Shown here piece after piece: positions 49,132-58,462 of a stretch of 64,000 nucleotides of DNA. The notes under the pieces are model-generated. The model saw only the letters and a program-made list of their open reading frames with translations, was not told where the DNA came from and searched no databases. The position numbers and the translations under genes were made by a program. This stretch comes from Thermoplasmata archaeon (GTDB taxonomy: Archaea; Thermoplasmatota; Thermoplasmata; Thermoplasmatales; Thermoplasmataceae). The stretch is taken from the NCBI GenBank assembly GCA_021810045.1, contig JAJZJR010000007.1:1-64000 (forward strand), read 5' to 3'. How positions within the stretch are numbered: the first letter of the stretch is position 1; every line of letters begins with the position of its first letter.

Positions 49132-50112
49132 TTGTCACGGAACCAATTTTTCTTAGTTTCCCTATTATTTTCAATTTATTTTGTAGTCTTTTCCATAGTC
49201 GTAAAGTATGTGCCCGTTACACTGGAAGTCATAGGTATAGTTTTGGCCCTTGTGAGCCTTTACCTTGGCGGTGACAGTTTTCTTGACAATGCCAGGGAAT
49301 TTGGTAACAGGCGGCACGTTTCATCTAAATCAATAGGTGCTTACCTGCTTTCTTTGGGTGCAGTAATTGATGAATTCTCAGTTATATTCGTGGCATCATT
49401 CCACAAGTACGGGGAAATCAGCTTTGGCACCCTTCAAGGGTCAAATATAATCACCATGGTTGTTTTCCTTGCCATTCTTCCAATGGTTTTTGCAGGCAGT
49501 TATAGGAAATTTTTCAGAGATGGTATCATCCTCCTTGCTGCTTCTGTTCTGCTCGAAGCTCTTTCTTTTTTCTATTCAGTTATTCCCTGGTATATTGGAA
49601 TAGTGATGGCTCTGCTCTTCCTTCTCTATGTCTATACCGGCAGAGGAGAGGCCCCGCCCATAGAGGAGGAATATGTGCATATGGAATACAGTCCCGCCTC
49701 CATGCTTGTGGCACTTGTTCTTCTGGGTCTGGCATCTGAGGCCATTGTAAATTACACCAATGGCATCTCATTGGATTTCCACATACCCCCATTCATTTCC
49801 GGTTTCATTGTAACTGGCGTTGCTGGTTCATTACCTGAAATAATAATGTTCTATCTCGGTATCAAGAAACAGGATCAGGATATAACTCTCGGAATAGTTA
49901 CCGGGAGCACTCTTTACAAAGCAACATTGATCATGGGTATTACCATGCTCTTCGGCATAGTCGATTTAAGATCTGGAGAATGGTCAATCTATCTTATGAT
50001 TCTGCTATCTCTTGTTTTCCTGGTCTTCACTGTTATAAAAATGAGAAAAATTATGGCATTAATACCGGTGGTGGCAGTTATGGCTTTCATAGCTGTATAT
50101 TTGATAGTTTAG
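49132..50112 (+). CDS. CaCA-family cation exchanger
   Basis: Membrane protein of 326 residues, TTG start 4 bp after speD. Two halves of five helices each; alpha-repeat-like segments appear at SLYLGGDSFLDNAREFG and at GVAGSLPEIIMFYLGIKKQDQDITLGIVTGST. The family exchanges Ca2+ or other cations for Na+ or H+. The repeat motifs are less canonical than in known Na+/Ca2+ exchangers, so the ion is uncertain. It ends 4 bp into the end of the aIF5B gene. Confidence 0.75.
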   Translation: MSRNQFFLVSLLFSIYFVVFSIVVKYVPVTLEVIGIVLALVSLYLGGDSFLDNAREFGNRRHVSSKSIGAYLLSLGAVIDEFSVIFVASFHKYGEISFGTLQGSNIITMVVFLAILPMVFAGSYRKFFRDGIILLAASVLLEALSFFYSVIPWYIGIVMALLFLLYVYTGRGEAPPIEEEYVHMEYSPASMLVALVLLGLASEAIVNYTNGISLDFHIPPFISGFIVTGVAGSLPEIIMFYLGIKKQDQDITLGIVTGSTLYKATLIMGITMLFGIVDLRSGEWSIYLMILLSLVFLVFTVIKMRKIMALIPVVAVMAFIAVYLIV

Positions 50113-51857
50113 GTCTTGGTTCCCCAGAACATATTCTCCTTTCTCTTGATTTTTATTATTTCTTCAAGAGTGAGCATTGTGTTCTCGTCAAGCTTATCCT
50201 CACGGAGTTCTTTGACAACGGATTCCGGAATATCAACATAAAGTGGCTCTTCCGGGAAAATTTGCCTGTTCAGTGTCACGCCTTCAATAGACACTGCAAC
50301 TTCTGCAGGGGCATCTGCAAACTGCTTAGATACCTCTCCATCCCTTATGCTCTTGATTGTTCCCGCATATCTTCCATCAGCTTTTATCAGGGTGTCACCA
50401 ACTTTTATTCGGCCCGAATAAACTTTCACTCCGACTATTACTGGTTTGGCAGCCCTGAAAATATATTCAGGTATAATGGAAAGTTTAGATGGAACTGCAA
50501 TCCGCTTCTTCCTGCCCTCATCAAGTTCATGTTTCCTGTCTCTCAGCCATTTATCGGTGTCTTCGACAAGTGAGTAAATTACGTCACCGACTTTTACTCC
50601 AACATCTGTGGTCATGGTGGCTTCCTGGGCCTCTTGTGTTATTCCAATGTTGAAGCCTAAAATGATGCGATCAAGTGGATCGTTAAGTGTAGCAACATCT
50701 GTAATATCTCTTTTAGAAATATCTCCTATTTCTGCGGACCTGATGGTAATATCCTTCTGTTCCAGTTCGTAAGAAACGGCCTCTAGAGAACCAAGTGCAT
50801 CGGCCTTGACGGTAACCCCATGTTCACTGAGAGGAATGTTGGCCTGTGATTCTTTAAGGATTTCTTCAAATGCTGCTTCCGGGCCATCATTTACAACAAT
50901 AATGGGTGAGCCGGAAACTACGTCGAGTTTATCGGAAATCAATAATCTGACTCCGGATGCGGATAGAACTTTATCTTTTTCAAGAAGTTTCTTGGTTTTT
51001 CCTTTGGAATTCACCAGCATGGCTTTTATCTTCGTGGTTGACGGACCGCTTCTTGTGTTAAGGGCTATTGTATCACCCTTGTGCAGGCTACCCTGGTAAA
51101 GAACAGTGTCAAGGGTAAGGCCCAGGGACTCTTCTTTCTTCAATTCAATAATAGTTCCTCTGCCATCTATGTCCTTGAATACGATATCCTTGTCAAGATA
51201 CCGCTGGGCAAGTCCTGCAATTACCATGAGGATGTCTGGAATGCCAATGTTGAGTTTGGCGCTCATAGGTACGATCGCCACATGCTTGGAAAAATCTGTT
51301 ATTCTGTCATACCTCTCAGTTGAGAGGCCATATTCATAAAACCGGTTTACAAGATTGTATAATCTGGTATCCAGTTCATTGACAAATTCGGGCCTCTGCT
51401 TTTTCAGCATCTGCTGGAAAGTGCCGTCTCTGGTCTGCGTAAAAAGCGGGATTAAATCTATCTTATTGGCTGCTACAACGAATGGTGTCTTGAATTTTTT
51501 CAATATGTTTATAGATTCAATTGTCTGAGGTTTGAAACCCTCGTTTATGTCCACCACAAGAATAGCCATATCTGCAAGAGCACCACCCCTTGCCCTCATG
51601 TTTGAGAATGCAACGTGACCGGGAGTATCTATGAACAGGAGCCCCGGTATTTTGAGTTTACTCTGTCCGGCAGGAATATTTGCTCTCTTTTCAATGTCAG
51701 AAAGAGCAATGTCTGTGGCACCTATTCTCTGGGTTATACCACCTACTTCCTTCTTGGCAACTGTAGTGCCACGTATCGAATCTAAAATAGATGTTTTGCC
51801 ATGATCGACATGGCCAAGTACACACACAATTGGTTGCCGGTATTCTCTGGTATTCAT
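50109..51857 (-). CDS. infB: Translation initiation factor aIF5B (IF2-like)
   Basis: GTPase of 582 residues that joins ribosomal subunits during initiation. G1 GHVDHGKT, G3 DTPGH, G4 NKID and G5 SAK are intact; the C-terminal domains II-IV follow, typical of the archaeal factor. The frame opens at 51887, but ATG 51857 (MNTREYRQPIVCVLG) has GAGGTGG right before it and is chosen. It is the last gene of a ribosomal-protein operon, 7 bp after ndk. Confidence 0.95.
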   Translation of the reverse strand: MNTREYRQPIVCVLGHVDHGKTSILDSIRGTTVAKKEVGGITQRIGATDIALSDIEKRANIPAGQSKLKIPGLLFIDTPGHVAFSNMRARGGALADMAILVVDINEGFKPQTIESINILKKFKTPFVVAANKIDLIPLFTQTRDGTFQQMLKKQRPEFVNELDTRLYNLVNRFYEYGLSTERYDRITDFSKHVAIVPMSAKLNIGIPDILMVIAGLAQRYLDKDIVFKDIDGRGTIIELKKEESLGLTLDTVLYQGSLHKGDTIALNTRSGPSTTKIKAMLVNSKGKTKKLLEKDKVLSASGVRLLISDKLDVVSGSPIIVVNDGPEAAFEEILKESQANIPLSEHGVTVKADALGSLEAVSYELEQKDITIRSAEIGDISKRDITDVATLNDPLDRIILGFNIGITQEAQEATMTTDVGVKVGDVIYSLVEDTDKWLRDRKHELDEGRKKRIAVPSKLSIIPEYIFRAAKPVIVGVKVYSGRIKVGDTLIKADGRYAGTIKSIRDGEVSKQFADAPAEVAVSIEGVTLNRQIFPEEPLYVDIPESVVKELREDKLDENTMLTLEEIIKIKRKENMFWGTKT

Positions 51858-51864
51858 AACCACC

Positions 51865-52323
51865 TCAGAATATGTGTGGTTCGTCACCGTATTGTGCTTC
51901 TAATATTTCTTCTTCCTTGAAATATATGGGAAATTCGTGCTGGTATGATTCAGGTGAATCTGATGCGTGGACAATGTTCTTTTCTATGCCCATGGAGTAA
52001 TCCCCTCTAATGGTTCCAGGCTGTGCCTTTGAACCATCTGTTGCTCCCAGAAGGTTTCTGGTTGCATTTATGCAGTTGTTCCCTTCCAGGATTGCTGCAA
52101 TGATTGGTCCTGAGGTTATGTAATTAACCAGATCCCTGAAGAAAGGCTTGTCCTTGTGCACCGAATAATGCTGTTCCGCCTTATCAGTACTTAGCTGAAG
52201 CATCTTTAGGGCAACGATCTTCATTCCCTTTTCTTCAAAACGAGCTAAAATTTTTCCGGAAAGGCGTCTTTTGACACCGTCCGGTTTAACTAAAATAAGA
52301 GTTCTTTCCAATAGTACCACCAT
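51865..52323 (-). CDS. ndk: Nucleoside diphosphate kinase
   Basis: Ndk of 152 residues from ATG 52323 (MVVLLERTLILVKPDGV), which overlaps the L24e stop as TGATG. The active-site His is in NIVHASDSPES, and RGDYSMGIEKN and ARNLLGATDG are the nucleotide loops. It balances NTP pools. Its place between L24e and aIF5B is the usual archaeal order. Confidence 0.95.
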   Translation of the reverse strand: MVVLLERTLILVKPDGVKRRLSGKILARFEEKGMKIVALKMLQLSTDKAEQHYSVHKDKPFFRDLVNYITSGPIIAAILEGNNCINATRNLLGATDGSKAQPGTIRGDYSMGIEKNIVHASDSPESYQHEFPIYFKEEEILEAQYGDEPHIF

Positions 52324-52532
52324 CAATTCTTGCTGCTCTGCTTCTTCATTTCCTTGATGTTGTGGTATTCATTGGTCCATCTTATTCTTCTCGGAACCCT
52401 GTGCATCTCGATTTGGTTAACCTGACACTTCCTGCTGCAGAAGTTCATGACGTTGCCGTCTTTCCTCACAAACAGGATACCTGTGCCTGGCTCTATCTGA
52501 GTACCACAAAAGTTGCAGTTTCTAATTGCCAT
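52323..52532 (-). CDS. rpl24e: Ribosomal protein L24e
   Basis: Large-subunit protein of 69 residues with the zinc motif CNFCGTQIEPG...NFCSRKC. It lies 4 bp after S28e in the operon. Length and motif are standard. Confidence 0.96.
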   Translation of the reverse strand: MAIRNCNFCGTQIEPGTGILFVRKDGNVMNFCSRKCQVNQIEMHRVPRRIRWTNEYHNIKEMKKQSSKN

Positions 52533-52536
52533 ATAA

Positions 52537-52746
52537 TCACCGTATGGAGAGTCTCTTGGCCTCTCTGGCTGTCTCCCTGAGCATCAGGATATCGCCGACT
52601 CTAACTGGTCCAAGGACATTTCTGGCGATGATTCTTCCCTGGTCCCTGCCGGAAAGTACTCTAACCTTTACAGTTGTGGCTTCTCCGGTCATGCCGGTTC
52701 TGCCCATCAGTTCGACTACTTCTGCAGGAGTGCCTTCATCTGCCAA
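52537..52746 (-). CDS. rps28e: Ribosomal protein S28e
   Basis: Small-subunit protein of 69 residues: [35 protein letters not shown], and the conserved end [14 protein letters not shown], shared by archaea and eukaryotes. It follows L7ae by 11 bp. Confidence 0.97.
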   Translation of the reverse strand: MADEGTPAEVVELMGRTGMTGEATTVKVRVLSGRDQGRIIARNVLGPVRVGDILMLRETAREAKRLSIR

Positions 52747-52757
52747 TTCTATTCACC

Positions 52758-53126
52758 TTACTTTTTAATTTCAGACAGTTCTGATACAACCTGTTTGTAT
52801 ACGTCTTCACCTTTTCCAAAGTCTACTACAGATATGGAAGCTGCAGATGCGATTCCGACCTTTGCGCCAAGATCGCTTCTTTTCTTAACGTATGCATAGG
52901 GTACCTTTCTCTCTTCGCAAAGCATTGGAAGGTAATATACCACTTCTGGTGGTGTAACATCCTCTGCAATAACGACTATCTTGCTCTCTCCTCGTTCTAT
53001 GGATTTGATAACTTCGTTAGTTCCCTTCTTGATCTTTCCACTTCTGAAAGAATTTTCGACAAGATCCAACAATTTCTTTTCCACGGACTCGGGAGTTTCA
53101 AATTTCACGTAACTGTTTTTATCCAT
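52758..53126 (-). CDS. rpl7ae: Ribosomal protein L7ae
   Basis: RNA-binding protein of 122 residues that recognises kink-turns in 23S rRNA, C/D and H/ACA guide RNAs and RNase P. KKGTNEVIKSIERGESKIVVIAEDVTPPE is the kink-turn-binding region; VPYAYVKKRSDLGAKVG is the second conserved stretch. First gene of the operon L7ae-S28e-L24e-Ndk-aIF5B; GGAGG precedes the ATG. Confidence 0.97.
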   Translation of the reverse strand: MDKNSYVKFETPESVEKKLLDLVENSFRSGKIKKGTNEVIKSIERGESKIVVIAEDVTPPEVVYYLPMLCEERKVPYAYVKKRSDLGAKVGIASAASISVVDFGKGEDVYKQVVSELSEIKK

Positions 53127-53188
53127 TTAGGAACCTCCTTCACTAAGGTAACAGGGAAAGCCAAGAGTTTATTTAACCTTTTTTAGAC

Positions 53189-54061
53189 TCATTCGGGATT
53201 CAATGCCGCAGAGATCTTCTTCTTGTGTTCTTCGGACGGTTCCAGCATGGGGGGTCTGTAGCCTCCCTGGTTAAGGCTGAATTTGCTGTAAAATGCATGA
53301 TAGTATCCGGAGGGGAAAGTTGTTCCAAGGAGGGTATGCAGCAATGGGTCCACCTGCTTCACCTGTATTTCCGAAGCCTTGGATCTGCTACCCTCTGAAT
53401 ACTCATTGTATGCGTTGACCACTGCGGATGAGAAATTCGAGAGACCGCATACCCCTCCATCTGCTCCAATTGACATGGATGGAACAAGCAAATCGTCCTG
53501 ACCCTGGAGTATTGAGAAATCATTTCCAGAAAATTCCATGAGTCTTGAGAAGTATCTCATATCTGCAGAACTTTCCTTTACACCAACTATTTGTGAATAC
53601 TGTTCTTTGATTTTCCTTATAGTATCGATTTCTATTCTGACTCCGCAAAGCTGGGGGATATTGTAGATGAAAGTCTCCTTATCTACATTATTAAGAAACT
53701 CTGAGAAATGTTTCTGAATCTCCGGCTGACCTGGTGTGATATAATACGTTGGCATAAGAACAAGTGCATCTGCCCCTGCCTCCATAGCTGATTTACCTAA
53801 TTTTATGGCTTCCTGGGTTGATGAAGATCCTATTCCCGCCAGGACTTTTAGACCATCGGCATTTTCAATTACGAATTTAACAAATTTCTCTCTTTCTTCT
53901 GTTGAAAGAAAGGGGAAAAGTCCGGTGCTACCACATGGAAAGAGACCGGAAACACCTATTCCTTTGAGATATTCTATCAGGATTTTGGTTCCGTCATAAT
54001 CAATTGAGCCATCGGAATTAAATGGTGTAACCATGGGTGTAATTATGCCCCTGTATTTCAT
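53189..54061 (-). CDS. DHDPS-family aldolase, likely 2-keto-3-deoxygluconate aldolase
   Basis: Class I aldolase of 290 residues from ATG 54061 (MKYRGIITPMVTPF). Family marks: GSTGLFPFLSTEER loop, Tyr in FIYNIPQL, and the Schiff-base Lys in VGVKESSAD. The GSTG(L)F form, rather than GTTGE, and the neighbourhood of a glucose dehydrogenase in the same window favour KDG aldolase over dihydrodipicolinate synthase. A TTTTTAATG box about 26 nt upstream supports a leaderless start here rather than at 54079. Confidence 0.82.
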   Translation of the reverse strand: MKYRGIITPMVTPFNSDGSIDYDGTKILIEYLKGIGVSGLFPCGSTGLFPFLSTEEREKFVKFVIENADGLKVLAGIGSSSTQEAIKLGKSAMEAGADALVLMPTYYITPGQPEIQKHFSEFLNNVDKETFIYNIPQLCGVRIEIDTIRKIKEQYSQIVGVKESSADMRYFSRLMEFSGNDFSILQGQDDLLVPSMSIGADGGVCGLSNFSSAVVNAYNEYSEGSRSKASEIQVKQVDPLLHTLLGTTFPSGYYHAFYSKFSLNQGGYRPPMLEPSEEHKKKISAALNPE

Positions 54062-54216
54062 AATATTAAAATGATGCAATCATTAAAAACATTCTTACAA
54101 ACCCAATTGAAATTAATGGGAATCCTGAAGTTTGTTTCCCCTCATCAACCTTTGAAAAAACACATACTGCTTCGAGGATTTTCAGTTCAATTACGTCAAA
54201 ATAAGGTTATGAATTT

Positions 54217-54819
54217 TTAGAGAGTCGAGTCCAGATTCTCTGCTTTCAGGAGGTCAACAAGCGGCTTAGGAAGGCCTCGTGCAACTAGATGATCCCAGTC
54301 TGGGATTACACCTCTTGCAATTGCGAGGTTAATTATTTCATTAATAGGCATATAGAGGGTTCCAGGGGCATAAGGAGTACCCATTATCCATGGCGGATAG
54401 TCGAAATAATCCTTCACTCTGCCTGGCACAGCATCTTTGAGGATATCATTCAAAAGCGATGCAATCTTTCTGTTAAAATACCATCTTTTTACTGGAGAGT
54501 TTGCAAAACCGGGAGTGGGCCCATATATTTTCCATTCTATTCCAAATGCATTCTCAGTGCCAATATACTCGGAAGTATTTCCAAAATTGTCAAGTTCTGA
54601 CTTCGGAGGGAGTTCTTCTCTTCCAGTGGATGAGTTGACCACCTTGAGCCCAAACCTGTTATAGAGATTCATCTGTCGATTTAGGACACGCTCAAGCTCA
54701 GCAGCTTCTGCAGATGATATGAATGGATCATTTTCAAACTGTTCATTTACCAATGGAAGATCTTCCAAAATTGAATTCATTATTATTTTGAGGTAATAAT
54801 TAAAACGGTCTCCAGTCAT
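54217..54819 (-). CDS. Hypothetical protein, 200 aa
   Basis: Soluble protein with a helical first third (SAEAAELERVLNRQMNLYNRF), then a mixed part with several aromatic and Pro-rich turns (DYPPWIMGTPYAPGTLYMP). No motif I can name. It stands alone between the aldolase and a small plus-strand gene, and its start codon is followed by no strong upstream ribosome-binding site. Confidence 0.62.
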   Translation of the reverse strand: MTGDRFNYYLKIIMNSILEDLPLVNEQFENDPFISSAEAAELERVLNRQMNLYNRFGLKVVNSSTGREELPPKSELDNFGNTSEYIGTENAFGIEWKIYGPTPGFANSPVKRWYFNRKIASLLNDILKDAVPGRVKDYFDYPPWIMGTPYAPGTLYMPINEIINLAIARGVIPDWDHLVARGLPKPLVDLLKAENLDSTL

Positions 54820-54881
54820 ATTTGTCCTGCCTCACAGGTTAATTTAAGCTAATAAGTCTACTTTCTATTTATAATTAGCTG

Positions 54882-55010
54882 ATGAGTTCTAAAAAACAGA
54901 AATTTTTTAAGCTCGCTAAAAAAAGCATCAGATGTCAGAGTAGAATGGAGGCTGCTCAACAGTTCAATCTGAGATATCCAATTTCGCTTGAAAAGCTGGA
55001 AAGAACTTAA
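54882..55010 (+). CDS. Small basic protein, 42 aa
   Basis: Frame MSSKKQKFFKLAKKSIRCQS, then a mixed end (SLEKLERT). A TTTATAATT box lies 10-17 nt upstream, closer than expected, so the real start may differ. It ends 36 bp before the 319-residue gene. The composition is like a small RNA-binding protein; evidence is thin. Confidence 0.45.
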   Translation: MSSKKQKFFKLAKKSIRCQSRMEAAQQFNLRYPISLEKLERT

Positions 55011-55046
55011 ATTTCAATAAGCAATGGAATACCCGGAGTTATAAAG

Positions 55047-56006
55047 ATGGACGATTTCAATGTGATACTCAAATACCTTAACGACACATATTCAATAAGA
55101 TCAATTGTTGAGGGTTATCCTCCCTTAAATCCTGATGAACCGGGGGCTGGAAATTCCCTCTTGGCACCATGGTCTATTATTTCCATATCATTAAACACCG
55201 GTGTGGCTTATAATGATGTTATAGAGGGACTGGAAGAAATATCTGGGGCAAAGGTAGAAAATTTTGAGGAAGGAGGTCTTCGCACAGAAATTCTCAGATT
55301 GGGAGAATCTGGCGGGATAAAGGCACATGAATTCCATGAGGCCCATAAACTGGATCAATTGACGGTGGCCGAAATCATGAATCTCCACATGTTCCGCTTT
55401 GTCAATGAAAAAGTGTCTGTTGATAACCGTCCCGTGAAGATCGAAGATGCAATATTTGATCTCAAGAACAACACTTTCCTCCCGGATGATTTCATGCCTG
55501 AGCACATAATGGGTATGGTGGAAGGAGACCTTTCAATGTCCCTGGAGGAAATCCACAAATCTTTTGCTTTAAACTCTGAAATCAGACTGTTTTACCTGTA
55601 TCATGAACAGAAGAACAATGCTCCCGGCAGGGTCAGATTCATCTATCCCGCAAATACTGTTTTCAACACAGAACTTCCCGCAAATGAAGTATTAAGAGAG
55701 AAACTGACCAGTAGCTTCGCCGCCCTCCGGAGCAATGAAAAATACGTGGATTTCGAAAATAGCAGATTACTCAACACCGTAATATTTAACATAGATTCCA
55801 GAAAGAGCAGGGAACTCAAGAGGCCCGTATTTGATCCGCGTAAAATAGCTGTACTGGAGACAATGGGTTTGGTTGACAATACGTCTGGGACAGCGAGAAT
55901 AAAAGATAGTGTTTCACTGGATCAACTCAAGGAAAAAAGGAATGTACTTAAAAAGCGTGGAAAAGAACTGGCCTTGGAATGGTTCGGGTCAAAAATAAAT
56001 CTGTAG
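55047..56006 (+). CDS. Hypothetical protein, 319 aa
   Basis: Soluble protein, Asp/Glu-rich with several helices (PEHIMGMVEGDLSMSLEEIHKSF, SLDQLKEKRNVLKKRGKELALEWFG). The middle has FHEAHKLDQLTVAEIMNLHMFRF. No cofactor or catalytic motif is clear. I do not recognise the family. Its last 65 bases do not overlap the next gene, which is convergent. Confidence 0.65.
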   Translation: MDDFNVILKYLNDTYSIRSIVEGYPPLNPDEPGAGNSLLAPWSIISISLNTGVAYNDVIEGLEEISGAKVENFEEGGLRTEILRLGESGGIKAHEFHEAHKLDQLTVAEIMNLHMFRFVNEKVSVDNRPVKIEDAIFDLKNNTFLPDDFMPEHIMGMVEGDLSMSLEEIHKSFALNSEIRLFYLYHEQKNNAPGRVRFIYPANTVFNTELPANEVLREKLTSSFAALRSNEKYVDFENSRLLNTVIFNIDSRKSRELKRPVFDPRKIAVLETMGLVDNTSGTARIKDSVSLDQLKEKRNVLKKRGKELALEWFGSKINL

Positions 56007-56078
56007 AAGGATTTACAGATATTGCCAAAATTTGTCCATTATGTGCAAAACAATGGGCATACCTAAAATTTTTGTCAT

Positions 56079-56429
56079 TCATCCAATATCAATATCCGGT
56101 TTCACCAACCTTGATTTGGTTACAAAGTGCATATTATTCCCTGCAGCGATGGAAAACTGTTCCGGTTTCCCCTCAGCAACATCAAGTATCAGTTCACTCC
56201 TGGCCCATTTTTCCAGTTGTCTGATATCTGTGTAAACTGGTGTATTATCCACTCTGCCCAGAAGTATATCCTTATTTCCGAGTATAAATTCATCAAGCCT
56301 GAAACAAATGGGGAGGCCACTTTCGCAGCAGCCCCCTGTCTGGTAGAACATTATAGGACCTATTTCCCGTTGGATCCTGTGTATGGATCTCAATGCTTCC
56401 TCTGTAGCTTTAATAAGTCCCTCTGCCAT
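56079..56429 (-). CDS. DUF779 family protein (aldehyde dehydrogenase partner)
   Basis: Protein of 116 residues with the family hallmark IMFYQTGGCCESGLPICF near residue 26, a Cys-Cys pair likely to bind metal. Members lie beside acetaldehyde dehydrogenases in many bacteria, role unknown. Here it starts 11 bp after an ALDH gene on the same strand, with AGGGGA before its ATG, so the pair is preserved. Confidence 0.85.
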   Translation of the reverse strand: MAEGLIKATEEALRSIHRIQREIGPIMFYQTGGCCESGLPICFRLDEFILGNKDILLGRVDNTPVYTDIRQLEKWARSELILDVAEGKPEQFSIAAGNNMHFVTKSRLVKPDIDIG

Positions 56430-56440
56430 TAATTCCCCTA

Positions 56441-58000
56441 CTAGAACAACCCCATGGGCCTGGAACTATAACTTATAAGCAGATTCTTTGTCTGTGTATA
56501 TTGTTCCAGCATCATTTTGTGGTTCTCTCTCCCCACGCCCGATACCTTATAGCCCCCAAAGGCAGCACCTGCAGGATAATTGTGGTAATTATTGATCCAA
56601 ACTCTTCCAGCCTTAATTGCACGACCCATTCTGTAAGCTCTGTTGGAATCCCGAGTCCATACACCTGCACTGAGGCCGTAAGGGGTGTCATTGGCAATTT
56701 TTATTGCTTCTGCCTCATCCTTGAATGTTGTAACAGCAAGAACCGGTCCGAAAATTTCTTCCTGGAAAATTCTCATTTTGTTATTTCCCCGGAATATGGT
56801 AGGTTCGAAGTAATATCCGTCCTTCAAGGATTCAGACACCTTGGCTTTATTTCCTCCGATGAGAAGCTTGGCTCCTTCCTTTTTTCCAATATCCACGTAA
56901 GACATTATTTTCTCAAGCTGCTTTTCTGAATTCTGTGGACCGATCTGCGTAGTAATATCAAAAGGATTTCCTTCCTTCAGATTGCTTATCTTTTCAAGGG
57001 CATGATCCATGAATTCATCATATATTGATTCCTGGATGAGGGCCCTGGAAGGACATGTACACATTTCACCCTTATTGAAGGCATAAAGGGCAAGTCCTTC
57101 CAGAGCTTTCTCGCGGAACTCATCGTCATGTGCCATCACATCTTCAAAGAATATATTCGGAGATTTTCCTCCAAGTTCTGTGGTCGAGGGTATTATGTTT
57201 TCTGCTGCATATTGCATGATAAGCTTCCCTGTGTCAGATTCTCCGGTAAATGCAACCTTGGAGATCCTCCTGCTGCTCGCAAGTGTTTTCCCAATTTCTG
57301 CTCCCGGACCTGTGATCACGTTTACAACTCCTGCCGGAACAATGTCCTGTAGGACTTCCATCAGTTTCAGAATGGACCAGGGAGTAGTGGATGCAGGTTT
57401 TACGACAGTGCAGTTTCCGGCAGCAAGTGCAGGAGCTATTTTCCAGGCAGTCATAAGAAGCGGGAACGTGAAGGGTACGATTTGAGCAACCACTCCCAAC
57501 GGCTCGTGGAAATGGTAAGCTACAGTATCCTTGTCAATTTCTGTTATGGACCCCTCTAAGGTTCTAGTTGCTCCGGCAAAATATCTGAAGTGATCTGCCG
57601 CAAGCGGGAGATCTGTGCTCAAGGTCTCTCTCACAGGTTTTCCGTTTTCAAAAGTCTCTGCAACTGAAAGCATCTCCAGATTTGCTTCTATTGCGTCTGC
57701 GATTTTGTTTAGAATTCTTGCCCTATCAGCAAGTGATTTTTCTGCCCACTGATCCTTTGCAGCATAGGCCGCATCCAACGCAAGTTCAACATCCTCCTTA
57801 GTGGACTTTGGAACTCTTGTAATGTGTCTCCCATTTACGGGGGATATGTCGGTCATGTACTGTCCCTTTACGGGCTCAACCCACTTTCCTCCTATAAAAT
57901 TCTCATACTTTGGCTTAACAGATACAATGCTTCCCGGCTGTCCGGGCATTGCATATGTTTTTCCAGCCTTTTCAGGTTTCCTTTCCAATATCGTTTCCAT
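56441..58000 (-). CDS. NAD(P)+-dependent aldehyde dehydrogenase (ExaC/AldB-like)
   Basis: ALDH of 519 residues. The catalytic Glu is in TELGGKSPNIFFED and the Cys in KGEMCTCPSRALIQ, the form of acetaldehyde-type enzymes (ExaC, AldB). VWINNYHNYPAGAAFGGYKVSG is the C-terminal motif. It converts acetaldehyde or another short aldehyde to the acid. AGGTGA lies 5 nt before the ATG. First gene of an operon with the DUF779 protein. Confidence 0.9.
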   Translation of the reverse strand: METILERKPEKAGKTYAMPGQPGSIVSVKPKYENFIGGKWVEPVKGQYMTDISPVNGRHITRVPKSTKEDVELALDAAYAAKDQWAEKSLADRARILNKIADAIEANLEMLSVAETFENGKPVRETLSTDLPLAADHFRYFAGATRTLEGSITEIDKDTVAYHFHEPLGVVAQIVPFTFPLLMTAWKIAPALAAGNCTVVKPASTTPWSILKLMEVLQDIVPAGVVNVITGPGAEIGKTLASSRRISKVAFTGESDTGKLIMQYAAENIIPSTTELGGKSPNIFFEDVMAHDDEFREKALEGLALYAFNKGEMCTCPSRALIQESIYDEFMDHALEKISNLKEGNPFDITTQIGPQNSEKQLEKIMSYVDIGKKEGAKLLIGGNKAKVSESLKDGYYFEPTIFRGNNKMRIFQEEIFGPVLAVTTFKDEAEAIKIANDTPYGLSAGVWTRDSNRAYRMGRAIKAGRVWINNYHNYPAGAAFGGYKVSGVGRENHKMMLEQYTQTKNLLISYSSRPMGLF

Positions 58001-58179
58001 TTTTTCACCTGTACCTTTGCTTAAAAACCAATTAAAAGGTTGTCAAGGCTAATTCAACTAAAGGGGAGTAAGTCTTAACCGTAAAACCTAAAGTGTTAGT
58101 TGCCAACTGAAAAATAATCTTTAACCAAATTGAGCATGAAATACCCTTCTGAAAGGGAAAGTATCAAAGCAAAATCTAT
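58001..58179. other. Intergenic region upstream of the ALDH operon
   Basis: It holds the promoter of the minus-strand ALDH gene and a motif AGTTGCCAACTGAAAAATAAT at about 58097-58117 that recurs in near-identical form (AGTTGCCAAATTGAAAAATAT) at about 48593-48613, upstream of speD. Nothing else is visible. Confidence 0.4.
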
Positions 58180-58410
58180 TTGATGATTTGCTGCAATGCA
58201 CTCTGCCAACCAGCAGACAGAATAGGAGTGGGTCGGATCCCAGGTGACTCCATGCATGCCTGTGTCCGTAAATTCAAATGGATGAGTGTGGAGGGCAAAG
58301 TACCTTCGGACCGAGGGGAATTCATGCCTGTGGAGGTCCCGCAGGTAACCGTCGAAGCAGGAAGCTCCCTGCCAAAGCTGGGAGAGGAGGTCACAACACT
58401 ATTTCCATAA
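58180..58410 (+). pseudogene. Remnant of TnpB (IS200/IS605 family), C-terminal tail only
   Basis: An open stretch of 76 codons. Its last part, VPSDRGEFMPVEVPQVTVEA and GSSLPKLGEEVTTLFP, is the typical tail of archaeal TnpB proteins, after the zinc finger. The RuvC core and the zinc ribbon CxxC pairs are gone (the first codons contain ICCNALC, perhaps the wreck of the ribbon). Thus the nuclease part is lost, while the 3' end, which in live elements also encodes the guide RNA, is retained. Confidence 0.6.
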
Positions 58411-58462
58411 AACAGCAATGAAGCATTTGGTGCTATGACACAGTAATGATATCCAGGTAAGT

